This document shows, in pieces, positions 25,701-35,850 of a stretch of DNA of 64,000 bases; the first letter of the stretch is position 1; each line of letters starts with the position of its first letter. The notes under the pieces are model-generated. The model was given only the letters and a program-made list of their open reading frames with translations. It did not search any database and was not told the origin of the DNA. Position numbers and translations under genes: made by a program. The stretch comes from Distichodus sexfasciatus (lineage: Eukaryota > Chordata > Actinopteri > Characiformes > Distichodontidae), in assembly GCA_032718565.1 (NCBI GenBank), contig JAVGVS010000004.1, forward strand, positions 7,334,029 through 7,398,028, read 5' to 3'.

Positions 25701-28700
25701 TTTAAACTTTTCCAGCAGCCTGAGCCCCGTGGAAGGTACTAAGTGGAAGTTAATGGATGGATGGATGGATGGATGGATGGATAACTTGTATGTTTCAGAA
25801 TGTGATACCATTTAGTGAGTGGACTTTGCTTGGTAACTATGGCTGAGTTAATTATAAAGCAATTATCCCAAAAACACTGCCGACAAACAACTTTCAATCT
25901 CTTAACGTAGAGTGATATTGTATGGAAGTCTGTAGAGGACACGCATCAACTTTAGCTTTCCTCTCTTCTTCAAGAGAAAAATACTCAGGAACGGTAGAAA
26001 ACACAAAAAATTACCTCAGGTTCATTAGAAAACGAAAAGGAAAATAAAGTTGTCCTCTACAGACTTCTGTAATATAGAGGGGAGCGAAGGAATTCTCACT
26101 GCTCAACACACATGCTTATTTACAGAACCGTAACTCATTGTCTAGCTATGCACTGGGCTAACGTCTACTGCGCTTAAGTTTTGAGCAGCCAGAAATCACT
26201 AATGTTACAGTTTATCGTTTAGAAACACTGGCTTTGTTCTTTACATACCCCATAAATGATCGTGCGTAACTGACAAGCAATCCTAACACTACTACGCACT
26301 ATATCACACACTGTGCTTCTACATTAGCACGTAATTAGCAGTTAGCATACACAACTCATCCCGGCATACTGGTCTCGGTCAGACGCACCGTGCTTTGGGA
26401 GACGGAGTCACACTGACCAGACACACGCGCTCACGCAAAGCCCACCAGAAGTGCAATTTAATTTTTTTTAATCCAACTTGTTTTACTTTTCTCGGTTAAA
26501 TAAGTGAGTTAATTTAGCTAGATGACTGTTTGTCGCAAAATCAAAATGAAAGCATTTTACGCTTGTGTTACAGGTTATAAGAAGGTACAATACAGTTTTC
26601 AGTAACCACGTGATGACAGCATGAATAAACAGTTACTAGTTCCTGCTCCTCTTTCAACCACACACCAGCTGCTGTCACCACATCATTTACAAATTGTATA
26701 TCAACAATCCGTCCATGTGGAAGGAAACAGCAATGTGACTGGCCCTTTTTAGAGTGGAGGAGTTGGAAGTTGTAGGAGCACAGGTAGGTGTGGGGGTGGG
26801 GCTGCTGACCTGTGAAGTGGCGCTGGGTGAAGAGGTGTTGGAGGAACTGTGTGTCACTGAACAGGAGCTCGTGAAGTTTGTCAACGCTGATCCTCAACAC
26901 CGTGTTGATGTGCAGTCGGCCTCTCAGATCCGCACAGAACGACTCCACTTCACCTGGAGGAAACGGAAACACACACTAGGAAATTCAAAACCCCACTAAC
27001 TGGCAGACACAGGCCATTCTGTATGTGTAATAGCAGTCAACCTATTATCAGTATCAAGGGTTTTCAACCAGTGGTTTGCGGTGGCAATGCAGGTGGTCCG
27101 TGACATGCAATCCAGTTTCACTACTGAATACATTTTTTTAAAATTATTTCATTTAATTTATTTTGCAAAACATATGATTTGGGCATCTTTATGAATAACA
27201 AAATATCTACACAATAATAGAAAAACCACACACACACAGTGGGCAACAGACTCCTGCTTAGTCTGAAAGGTAAACTTTGTGACAGAACCAGTTGAAAACC
27301 CCTGATCTATATCAATATTAAGCATTTTTATAGTTATGGATCCCTGTTGTTTAGCCAATATGGCAACAAAATAAATGAATGTAAAAATGTGCTTCTGTGG
27401 CTCTGATGCAGCTGTCTCTGTCTAAAGTCACCACTCTGTGGTCTGGAGGAAAGTCCTGCCCACTGCATTCTGATAGGCCACACTGCTGATGTCTAATCAA
27501 TCAGCACTGACGGCTGAAGGCACAGAAAGTTTCCCATTATAACACAGAAGCTGGGAATTCCATGTACTTTTTTAAGCACATGATTAAAAGGTTCTCAGAT
27601 TTAAACACATGCTAAAGGCCATTTAGCTTGTTTTGTGTAAAAGCATTTGTGATTCTATATTTTGACATCAAGTTTCATTTTTACAGCAAACATATATCAA
27701 TTCAAAATATCACTTATCACTCTCCTTGATCAGTAATAATAAGTATCAGCCCTGATAACATCATACTGGTTGACCCCCTAATGTAGAACTGATTTGGGGC
27801 TGGATGGAGTGCTGTGAGTTTAACACACTGGTCAACACGGCGGTGTGGGCTTTACACACTCACTCTCTTCCTGTGTGTCAGACGAGTTGCTGGGGTCAGT
27901 AGGCAGCTCTTCATCATTGGTCATATCCAGTGATGACACATTACCCAAACCGTGTGCGCTCGCCCCTGCTGCAGCTGTTGACACCGCCTGATTGGATGCC
28001 TCCGACTGGCTGTCCTGTCCCCCTTCCTCCAGGTTCTACAGCACCGAGAGCAAAATGGGAAAAACACACACTCACTACACATTACTTTAACTTCTACCTC
28101 AGTCACCAAAACATAAAAAGTGAAACTTTTCCATAAAAGCACTTTTTCTTAGAAGCCCAACCTCATACAGCCCAGAAAACCGGATAAATCTCAGGTATTC
28201 TCATTTTTGTAGGGGCCAATTCATTATCACTAAAATATCCAAAATAAACAGAGACTCTTGGGACTCACAACAGAGGCAGCGGCAGCAGCAGTAGGAGTAG
28301 CAGTGGCGGTGTGTGTGGAGTGTGTGGTGGTGTTGATGTTGGTGGCGTTGGGTGGGGAGCTGTGGGAGTTGGGTGGGCTTGGGTCCGGTTCGGCACCAGG
28401 TCGAGAGGCCGGAACCTCCACGGGTGGGCAGGAGGAGGAAGAAGAGGAGGGAGGAGAAGAACCAGGCAGCGCCGACACCGAGCTCTGGTCCAGCAGGTCA
28501 GTGACGGAACCTGGCTCATCCCCAGGCCTGAGAAAGAGAGGGGAAAAGGGAGAGTGAGAGCAAGAAAGAGGCAGAGAGGGAGAGGGTGAGAAAGAAATAA
28601 AGAGCATGGTAGAAAGAGGACATGAGAGAGAGAGAGAGACAGAGAGAGAGAATAAATGACATGCAGCAATGTTATCAGAGTGTGGGGTGTATTGAGCTCA

Positions 28701-28959
28701 GAGCTGAAGTGACTCTACAGCACTAATAAACTGCTTCATTATATTTAGTTCAGAGCCCAGATCTAAACAACATAGGGTGTGGAGAGAAAAGAGGTGTGTG
28801 AGTGTGTGTGTGCGTGTGAGACAGAAAGCAGACTCACAGCAGGCCATTCATATGTTCAGCAGTGGGGGAGACGTAGTCATCATCTTCACTGGTCAGACCC
28901 AGCTCTGTGCCATAACACTGGTGCACAATGTGCCACAGCTCCTTAGGAGACAGTGTCTA

Positions 28960-28990
<31 letters not shown>

Positions 28991-30317
28991 GACACACCGA
29001 ACATTAGATCATGATTCTCATTAAGATGCCAATGGTTCTCCTAGTCTTACTGGTACTGATTATGGTACTTTAAAGGTGTTCTTATCAATATCTTTAAAGA
29101 AAAGGGTTTACATGCATGTCACTGTTCTGACTAAATCCATCTTTCATTATTCACTTCTGAGTAAAAATACATTTTAGCAGGACTTTCGACAACATGTACT
29201 GTGCTTGTGCCGAGCTGATCTGAAACTCGGCATCTCAGAGAAGCCCAGGAATGCACGCACCCATAACAGTTAACGTCAGGTGAACTAACAGCTGGTCGGT
29301 GGAAGACTATGTATGGTCTGAATGTGAGGTACTTTCACTAAACATCTGGCCATACTGCTCCCCTTGCCCACTCACCCCTCTGGTTGATGCCAGCCCTCTA
29401 GACAGGTGCAGTCGCACTTTTGAACATCTAACTCTCTTTATTTCTCCAGCAACAAACGCAGTACCAATAACTTCATCAAGACTCCTCTCTTTACTAAGTT
29501 AGCTTTGGGGCCTTTTCAATGGTGGAAGCAGGGCAGAGCCTCACCTTCTCCATCAGAGCGTTTTGCCACAGCCTGAAGATCAGCATGTAGCTGCGATCCC
29601 TCGCTCCGAAGGAAGTGAAGAAGTGCTGAGAGAGGAAGTCCAGGACAAAGAAAGACACGCTTTGTTTGACTTCAGTGTTACTTTGCAATCCAAACTAAAG
29701 TTTTTAACGCTCAGCAAGACCTATGATTTGTAGACAAAAAACAAAAAAGTGTGAGTGTGAGTAGTGAGTTACCTTCTCCTGGTCTGTGCTGATCTGGATG
29801 GCATTTGGGATGAGTTTAGCAGTCTTCTCCTTGGTCAGACTGACCACGTCCTTCAGCAGGATGGTAATCTGAAACAGAGAGTGAAGGAAAAGAGAAAGAG
29901 CAGAGAAAACTTTAGCATCAAGGCTGATCTACAGTCGCGGTCCAACATGTTCTTATTACAGTTTTATTAGCAGATTCATGATTCTGATTTCCACTAACAT
30001 CTAGTAGCACTGAGACAGAGAGGCAATGGGCAGGAGAGAGGGAGAAAGGTTGAAAGAGTGAAAGGAAGAGATAAAGAGTAAGACATAGGGAGAAAGGGAA
30101 TGAAAGAGAGAGAGAGGATGAGAAAGAGGTACGAAACAGAGCAACTGAGCAAGAAAGAGAAAAAGACAGCGAGAGAAAGAGGAAAGGTGAGAAAGACAAG
30201 GTGGGGGGACGTACGGTGGTCTCCCAGCGGAAGATGTTGCTGTAGAAGCAGATCCAGTTCTCGGACAGGTAGAGCCTCCCCTGCAGCAGGATGTCCTTCT
30301 GTAGAGCACACGAGTAG

Positions 30318-30353
<36 letters not shown>

Positions 30354-33300
30354 TTCAGTGACTTAGCAGGCACACCTCCAAACTCCTGGTATGTTCTCAC
30401 ACTCAGACACACACACTTACCCACTATTAGACGCTCAGTGTCTGGAAGTTTCTTAAAAAGCTTACGGAAGTCCTCGTTCCTCTGTTTGTAGGTAGGGCTG
30501 AGAACCTGAGTTAGGAGAAAGAGAAAGAGAGAAGAGGATTTTGATGATGATGATGATGATGATGATGGTGATGATGGTGATGATAATACAGCAGGAGTTT
30601 GTCCAGTATTGATTTCATTCAGTTTTATACTCACATTGTACCAGCTCTGCATTTTCTAGGAAAGAGAAGGAAATAAAATATTTGAGGATTCAGATAAACA
30701 CACCACAACACACATGTACGTAGTGTGGATAGGCTCTGATGTTATCAGTATTGACGAAATTAAGAAACTAGATTATCTTTTACATTTCATCAAAACATCA
30801 TCTGTACTCCTATTCAGAAATTCCCAATTTCAGTTTCAGATCAACTCAGCAGTATTCAGCAGAGATTACGGCACAGTAAGTGCTGTCAGAAAAAGTCCTG
30901 CACAAAAGGGGATTTTTATTTAGAAGTGAAGTGAGAAAGAGAGGTTTTGTCAGCACAGTGACATGCACCTGAACCCTTTCTCCAAAAAGTAAGAATGAGC
31001 CTCATTCACCAATATTTGCCAAGTTATGTTCTTACATTTGTTCTTAAAAAAGTTAAGACATTTAAAATGTATAACTTTATACATATGTATGACTGTAGAA
31101 TTCCAGAAGGAAACTCCAACAACCCAAAGTGTTTACACAAACAGGCAAGCTATAATGTGTGTTCTGCACCGTCTGTAAACTCTGTTCTTACCCAAGTATG
31201 ACCAAAAAATATTTTTTCACTGTAATTTTCAAAACTATATCTGTTTCATGGTATACAATGGTATTTAATTTTTTAATTTTAAGTATGACTGGGCGTTTAC
31301 CACATTTTAGAGGATAAAATGAATTAGTGCATTTGACTGAACTTGCTTTTGCTTTTTCACCAGTGTTACTTGAAGATCTGGAAGGCAACTGTAGTTTCAT
31401 GCTCTAAGACATGTTTTTCAAGCATCCAAAGAGGCATTTAGACTTAGTAAAGTATCCACTGATTATTGATTACACTATAACATTATAAAATTGGGGGAAA
31501 AAAATCGGTTAAATTGAAGAAATGAAGAAATATGAAAAAAATGAAGAAATACTGAAGTTTTGTGTCATCTTGAACCAATTTGGTCTAAAAAATGAACTGC
31601 TTTTGGCCTTTCCAGAAGAGAACTACATTTCCCACACATCCCTCAGAGCTGCGTCACAACAAAGCGGTGGGCGCGCATTCCGGAATAAACTATCTATAAT
31701 CTCTGGGAAATTCTCAAAAACGGCTGTATTGCGTGTAGAACGCTGGTTGTTGTGGTTATTTATCAGCTAAAATATGTGTTTTATCTGTAATAAAGGGGAC
31801 GTTTTGACTGAACTGGAGCATTTTAGTAATGGCTCTCACAAACACATCTCGTGTTCACATCGCAAAAAATGTCATTTATGCGTTTTTACGCATTTACTTC
31901 TGTTTTTGTGCACGGAACATCTCACAAATACATTCATATATTCACATACAGAGGGATCAGGTTGATAGTGAAAACGTTGCGCATCATTAATAAGCGTCCG
32001 TGTGAAACACAAGCGGCACATGCTCTAGCGAGTGAAATGAATTAAACCAAGCTTCGATTCTAGAAAATTGCCTTGACCATTTTTTGTAATCGAATTAGAG
32101 TCGAGTTATTTGAATAGTAGTTTCAGCTGTACTTGCGTCTCATTATTTTCAACTCCAGGGTCAGCTATATCTTTCCTTTCGGAACTTTCGCAGTCCATGT
32201 TTAGCGGTGCAGCAGTCAAAAAGGTCCCCCTTAAACAGTTTCCAGCTGCGCAACTTTCCGAACATTGTTTAGGCTGTTCAAATCGCTATTGCGGTATAAG
32301 AAAAATCCATATCATAACAATAATAAAAAACAGTTTTCGATATTAACCAGTATACCGCCCAGCACTACCTAAGAACTAATCTCAAATAAGACTACATTGG
32401 TGGATGTCAGAATTTCTTCTTAAGAAGACCCTTAAAAGACTCAGTGCTGTTTAAAAAGTACTGAACCCATAAGCGGTATGCTTAAAATGGTAACTGTACC
32501 CATCCGTGCTGCTCCCCACCAACGGCAGTAAAGAGTCAGTACAGCGTTAACATTTCTACTGTGGTGGGCGCCTTACCTTGGAGTTGCGTGTGAAGTGGCG
32601 GGAGGTGATGGGGTAGGAGGAGGAGGTGGAGGAGGGTGTGGGCAGCAGGGGGCTGTCGGACCCTCCATGTGCACTACGCTCTGCTTGCCCCTCCCCCTCG
32701 CTGGCACGGCCCCCAAGCATCCGCCGCCGCAGGGACGGAGAGCTGCCCGGCGTGCTGCGAGGAGAGTTACTGGCCGTGCTACCAGGGGCCGAGAGAGAGG
32801 CAGAATGATCAGAAAACATACACACGCACACACACACCTACAATACTACAGCTAAACTCAAACCTAGTAAACAATGCCAATTCTTTTGACTCTTAGGCAC
32901 ACAAATCTAGCAGCAACAAACATAAGCAACAAGCACCACAGAAATATATAGAATGATATTTGAATAATAGTAGATATCACACAACACCCACCTAGGCCAT
33001 TTAAAAGTGACACTGTGCATCAATACATGACAACTTGATGAGTGAACAATAAAAGGACAATTATCTGTTTTTTTTTGTAATAACAAAGAACATTAAAATA
33101 AACCCTTTCACACAGATATGGACACAAAGTCGCTACCACCACTGGTTGATCCTGTTATCGATGATGTGGGGGGACAACATTATCACATCTGAACACAGCA
33201 GTGAAAGTTTGAACATCTGTCTAGATTTGTCTAGAGTGACTGCAAAAGGTGTAAAGCTCCCACTGTTGACTCACATTGCACACTGGCTGATTAAAAATGG

Positions 33301-35400
33301 CATACAACAATGCCCTGTAGCCACAAGTCAGAGTCACAGTCCCATTAAGGGTCCAGCAACATGACAGCAGCGTTTTAAAAAATAATTTACCAGCTCTACC
33401 CTCCGCTTTGTCTGGTTCATCTTAGAATGCATCAAACATTAGCTTTAAAAGAGTTACTTGGAGAAAAATTACCTTCACATTTCGCAGCCAACAGCTAAGA
33501 AATAAAATGAGACTACAGGGCCAGATATGCACCAATGCGCTTCCAAGAAACTCATTTAATGGCTGTATGTGTTTATCAGATGTTATTAAAAATTCCCCTT
33601 GAAGCTACACAGAAAAGAAGAAAAAAAAGAATTCGGACAGTCACCTGTTTATGGAAAATTTGCATGAATTTATTTTGCGTTCCTGAAATCCCTATACAGG
33701 GAACAGAACTCAAAATTGAGATTGCACATTGGATGTGAGAGATACTAAAGTCACAGTCCTCGTGCAGGACAAGCAAATCCGACCTATTTATATAAAAACA
33801 CTGGTTGCTGTGACAGCGCTGGAGTAAAATAGAGGCGTCCGAGCCGACTGTACACAAACAGCCAGGCCTTATCAGATTATCAAGACTGGAAAATGTGTAA
33901 AGCAGACAGAGATGTGTGTGTCGTTTCATAACCAGTCATTACAGTGAGAAAAACCTATATAAAACATTAACAAAACAGGCTACAATTTGTAGAAAAGGTC
34001 AGACCTTACAATTAATATTTGAGCAGAATCAGCTGTTACTGGAAAAAACTGGATGGACTTGTAGTTTTGAAGACCAATTTAGAACTTAATCTCATTCTTC
34101 ATAGTGCTAGGGTCCATTCAAAACACCCCCCCGACCAAAACTCCAACCCTTTTACTGATAAAACTACAGGACATCTCCACATTTTATCAACACAGTGATG
34201 GCTTGACTAAAAAAAAGCAATCTTCTGCTCCTACTAATCACACTCCACTCCTTCAACCAATCCATCTGGAAATGCACTCTTACTCACTTTCTTCAATTCC
34301 AGAACGGGCTCACTTTCGCCCCATCCAAGTCTGAGAAGGAACCTTCTTAGAAAACATGAAAAACATGAAACCAGAACCAAATTTTACACCTCACAATCCA
34401 AATACACACATTGACTTGTTCACAATGTGGAGGTGTGTGTTAACAGACTCGCAATAAACACATACAGCTTCTCCATCACCTCTAATGCTATATTTTCATC
34501 ATTTCAACCGATATATCATAAAATGATTATTCTTAATGCAAATATTTGAATTTTTCACATTATTTATTCATCTTATCATTCTCTCAAAATATACATATTT
34601 CAAAACTCCACACTATTTGTATTCTGATATGGGTGATGGCTTAGGTAAGATACCAAGAGGTCAAAGGTTCAAAAAAAGCTCTATCCTATTCCTCAGAAAT
34701 ACCACCGTCGGGTCTCTGAGCCAGACCCCCCACAACCACTACACACACACACACACACATATATCTACATTTTTTAATTCTTCTTTTACCGTGTGTTGGC
34801 AGGCTCAAACACTCATTACATATACAGTGTAACTCTCACACACACAGTGACAATAAAAGGAGCTTGTACTAATTTCACTGCTTTTCTAAGTCATAATTCT
34901 TTATATGTATGAAGGCTTGTGTCCTCCTCTTTTTTCTTCATTCATTTCTGTTAGCTCTGACAGACCATAAGCCACAGCAGGGCCACAACGAGAACGACAG
35001 GCAAGTTAATAACAACCAACAGAGAGAGAACAACAAGGCAGGGTAAAGTTTTAATCTACACGCTCAGATAAAAACGTGGTTTTGTCTAAATTCTATTTCA
35101 TTGTAGTCTAAACGTCATCCATATTGCCTGGCTCGCTGTAAATCCTCATCCTGGAGCTCAGCACGTCCCTACAGATGGAGCTACAGAGGATGTGAAGTAA
35201 ACGCCTTATAGAGGACACACACACACACACACACACAAATGAACACAGAGCCGGCCCATTTAACGACACAAAACCGCAGTTAAAACCGCACGGCCGCAAC
35301 CACTCTCCAAAAACGCGTTTACCGCACACCGAGCAGCTTGACATCGGCGGAAGTGTAAAATCTGCGGCATTGCAGACCGACCCGGTACTTACTCGAACAT
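19012..35400 (-). CDS. gramd1a: gramd1a (Aster-A), complete 19-exon coding sequence, 766 aa
   Basis: ER-anchored sterol transporter acting at ER-plasma membrane contacts: the GRAM domain senses plasma-membrane lipid, the VASt/ASTER domain carries cholesterol, and one C-terminal helix holds it in the ER (family knowledge). All 19 coding exons join in frame from ATG 35398-35400 to TGA 19012-19014; human GRAMD1A is 724 aa. Layout: disordered Ser/Pro N-terminus (1-70), GRAM region about 78-199 ('YKQRNEDFRKLFKKLP', 'SENWICFYSNIFRWE', 'HFFTSFGARDR'), acidic/Ser linker 200-383, VASt about 384-555 ('VVDSEVITSGIPYQDYFYT', 'RYRKQPWSLVKTLIEKN'), basic linker with 'RRRKR', membrane helix about 647-668, then a C-terminal region ending 'MKQSLEKLHQGI'. 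The ending 'SLEKLHQGI' and the scn1b neighbour favour gramd1a over gramd1b, though parts of exon 2 look gramd1b-like. A CpG-rich promoter surrounds exon 1. Confidence 0.96.
19120..19345. repeat. GA-rich tract directly before the exon 19 acceptor
   Basis: Long run of 'gagagaga' and 'gggagg' on the plus strand; on the gramd1a strand it is a CT tract running straight into the splice acceptor of exon 19. Confidence 0.85.
19467..19587 (-). CDS. gramd1a: gramd1a exon 18
   Basis: 121 nt, phase 2 in and 0 out, acceptor 'ctcctcacag' and donor 'gtagaa'. Encodes 'EWTQVLQLQRQVHQAQ' and 'KWQQILQSSVTLLDQ', the post-membrane amphipathic region conserved in GRAMD1 proteins. Confidence 0.95.
19590..19920. 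repeat. GA-rich tract in gramd1a intron 17
   Basis: About 330 bp of almost pure purine on the plus strand, including (GA)n runs at 19.72-19.77 kb. It reads as a long polypyrimidine stretch upstream of the exon 18 acceptor. Confidence 0.85.
20280..20462 (-). mobile_element. SINE family A, left member of an inverted pair
   Basis: Minus-orientation copy with 'ggtaccttgctcatgagtac' and 'accacaacgaaat'. It faces a second copy about 35 bp away in opposite orientation, inside gramd1a intron 17. Confidence 0.8.
20496..20712 (+). mobile_element. SINE family A, right member of an inverted pair
   Basis: Plus-orientation copy with tRNA-like B box 'ggttcaaatcc', core 'actgaggtactcatgagc' and a 3' part ending 'cacatttcgttgtgg'. 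Confidence 0.82.
20885..20992 (-). CDS. gramd1a: gramd1a exon 17 (second half of membrane helix)
   Basis: 108 nt, phase 2 in and 2 out. Encodes 'LVVLVALNMLLFYKLWALER' then 'AAHTLETWHSYSLSD'; the hydrophobic run completes the ER anchor. Confidence 0.95.
22005..22190 (-). mobile_element. tRNA-derived SINE, family B
   Basis: Reverse copy with 'aagggtcttgctcagagacc', 'acgctcttatccagagtgac' and a tRNA-like end ('ctagaccaactccc'). Similar copies lie near 23.2, 37.5, 48.25 and 52.8 kb. It sits in gramd1a intron 16. Confidence 0.75.
22644..22728 (-). CDS. gramd1a: gramd1a exon 16 (start of membrane helix)
   Basis: 85 nt, phase 1 in and 2 out. Encodes 'GQYMKMGDRWRSAG' and 'NNVSTILLIISF', which runs into the hydrophobic segment in the next exon. 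Confidence 0.93.
23225..23350 (-). mobile_element. SINE family B fragment
   Basis: Contains 'taagggtcttgctcaggga' and the tRNA-like 'attcgaacccgcaacctct' in reverse orientation, in gramd1a intron 15. Confidence 0.65.
23551..23769 (-). CDS. gramd1a: gramd1a exon 15 (basic linker before the membrane helix)
   Basis: 219 nt, phase 1 in and 1 out. Encodes 'VEVCKLETLLQSEV', then 'ALRRRKRTCSRR' and a Gly/Arg/Glu-rich stretch. Human GRAMD1A has the same 'RRRKR' at this place. Confidence 0.93.
24125..24228 (-). CDS. gramd1a: gramd1a exon 14 (end of VASt domain)
   Basis: 104 nt, phase 2 in and 1 out. Encodes 'VSSDIRYRKQPWSLVKTLIE' followed by 'KNTWSGIEEYYRHM', a signature of the VASt C-terminus. Confidence 0.96.
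24990..25132 (-). CDS. gramd1a: gramd1a exon 13 (VASt domain)
   Basis: 143 nt, phase 0 in and 2 out. Encodes 'TLYKNSCRGECYVVDSEVIT' and 'SGIPYQDYFYTVHRYCITAV', the middle of the sterol-binding fold. Confidence 0.96.
25249..25370 (-). CDS. gramd1a: gramd1a exon 12 (VASt domain)
   Basis: 122 nt, phase 1 in and 0 out. Encodes 'GHRTRVLSYTIAINNPLGPK' and 'TAPVVETQ'. Confidence 0.95.
25753..25782. repeat. (GGAT)n microsatellite
   Basis: Seven perfect GGAT units in gramd1a intron 11. Confidence 0.95.
25915..26080. repeat. Imperfect inverted repeat in gramd1a intron 11
   Basis: 'gaagtctgtagaggac' at about 25927-25942 pairs with 'gtcctctacagacttc' at about 26052-26067, with further complementarity around each arm. 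Confidence 0.75.
26810..26953 (-). CDS. gramd1a: gramd1a exon 11 (start of VASt domain)
   Basis: 144 nt, phase 1 in and 1 out. Encodes 'GRLHINTVLRISVDKLHELL' and 'FSDTQFLQHLFTQRHFT', the N-terminal part of the VASt fold. Confidence 0.95.
27056..27302. mobile_element. MITE with 'gggttttcaacc' inverted ends
   Basis: Left end 'agggttttcaaccagtgg' and right end 'ccagttgaaaacccct' are inverted. No certain target duplication was seen. It lies in gramd1a intron 10. Confidence 0.6.
27864..28035 (-). CDS. gramd1a: gramd1a exon 10 (acidic linker)
   Basis: 172 nt, phase 0 in and 1 out. Encodes a Ser/Ala/Glu-rich linker ending 'ELPTDPSNSSDTQEE', similar to the human segment before the VASt domain. Confidence 0.92.
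28269..28527 (-). CDS. gramd1a: gramd1a exon 9 (low-complexity linker)
   Basis: 259 nt, phase 2 in and 0 out, acceptor 'tctctttctcag'. Encodes 'PGDEPGSVTDLLDQSS' then a Ser/Pro/Thr/Ala-rich run with His-Thr repeats. Expansion of this linker contributes to the greater length than human GRAMD1A. Confidence 0.9.
28838..28956 (-). CDS. gramd1a: gramd1a exon 8
   Basis: 119 nt, phase 0 in and 2 out. Encodes 'TLSPKELWHIVHQCYGTELG' and 'LTSEDDDYVSP', strongly conserved after the GRAM domain. Confidence 0.96.
28961..28985. repeat. (CA)n microsatellite
   Basis: Run of CA repeats next to the exon 8 acceptor. Similar CA runs occur at about 30320-30351, 34740-34760 and 35217-35237. Confidence 0.95.
29545..29625 (-). 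CDS. gramd1a: gramd1a exon 7 (end of GRAM domain)
   Basis: 81 nt, phase 0 in and out. Encodes 'HFFTSFGARDRSYMLIFRLW' and 'QNALMEK'. Confidence 0.97.
29773..29868 (-). CDS. gramd1a: gramd1a exon 6 (GRAM domain)
   Basis: 96 nt, phase 0 in and out. Encodes 'ITILLKDVVSLTKEKTAKLI' and 'PNAIQISTDQEK', the core of the GRAM fold. Confidence 0.97.
30215..30318 (-). CDS. gramd1a: gramd1a exon 5 (GRAM domain)
   Basis: 104 nt, phase 1 in and 0 out. Encodes 'DYSCALQKDILLQGRLYLSE' and 'NWICFYSNIFRWETT'. A (CA)n microsatellite lies directly before its acceptor. Confidence 0.97.
30421..30505 (-). CDS. gramd1a: gramd1a exon 4 (start of GRAM region)
   Basis: 85 nt, phase 0 in and 1 out. Encodes 'VLSPTYKQRNEDFRKLFKKL' and 'PDTERLIV'. 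Confidence 0.96.
30539..30592. repeat. (GAT)n microsatellite
   Basis: GAT triplets in the short intron between gramd1a exons 3 and 4. Confidence 0.9.
30635..30655 (-). CDS. gramd1a: gramd1a exon 3 (21-nt microexon)
   Basis: A 21-nt exon between acceptor 'tttcctag' and donor 'gtgagt' encodes KMQSWYN, matching the KMQSWY segment of mammalian GRAMD1A. Too short for ordinary ORF detection; identified by frame, splice sites and homology. Confidence 0.93.
31280..32370. mobile_element. Composite DNA-transposon relic in gramd1a intron 2
   Basis: The part 31.46-32.13 kb is clearly related to the segment 61.35-62.93 kb (shared 'gagctgcgtcacaa', 'ggttgttgtggttatttatc', 'aaacacaagcggcacatgct'). It is followed by a second terminus ending 'ccagtataccgcccagcact'. 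Boundaries are approximate. Confidence 0.6.
32577..32778 (-). CDS. gramd1a: gramd1a exon 2
   Basis: 202 nt, phase 2 in and 0 out. Encodes 'TASNSPRSTPGSSPSLRRR', a Gly/Glu/Ser-rich run, a Ser/Thr run and 'RHFTRNSK'. The Ser-Pro segment aligns with the N-termini of both human GRAMD1A and GRAMD1B. Confidence 0.92.
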
Positions 35401-35850
35401 GTCATCGGGTTTTCTTTAGCGGACTCTTGACTCCGTGATGCTCGTGTTACCGGTAGCGAAACGCAAACGCCGAATACGGCACCGGGCGCGTCGGATTAAA
35501 GCGCCCTCAGGTGGAGCCGCTCCATCCTTTCTCTCGCTCCCTCACACGCTCTCGGCACGGCGTGTTTGAAAGACGCACAGCCCCGCTTCTCACGCCGCCG
35601 ACGCGCTCGTTTCCCACCGAAAACAAACCGGCCTGCGGGCGAGCGAGCGAGGACACGCACAGACACACTCGCATTCACAGGGAGCGAGAGGGAAGGGGGG
35701 ATGAGGGGGAGGAGAAAAGCGGATCTGTGGTGAGCGAGGCGCGGCCTCCTCCTCCTCCTCCTCCTCCCGCAGCACTAATAACGGGATTAATGCGGGCGGG
35801 CGGGCATGCTTACTACGCGCTTCACACACAGATATTTTATTCGCATCCAT
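35340..35850 (-). promoter_or_regulatory. CpG-rich promoter and 5' UTR of gramd1a
   Basis: Sharp rise in GC and CpG around the first coding exon, with 'gggcgcgtcgg', 'gccgccgacgcgctcg' and a (CTC)n run at 35742-35766. Typical of a TATA-less CpG-island promoter; the exact start site cannot be set. Confidence 0.7.
35393..35400 (-). CDS. gramd1a: gramd1a exon 1 (start codon exon, 8 coding nt)
   Basis: On the minus strand ATGTTCGA is followed by donor 'gtaagtacc', giving M-F-D with the aspartate completed in exon 2; human GRAMD1A also begins MFD. Confidence 0.9.
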
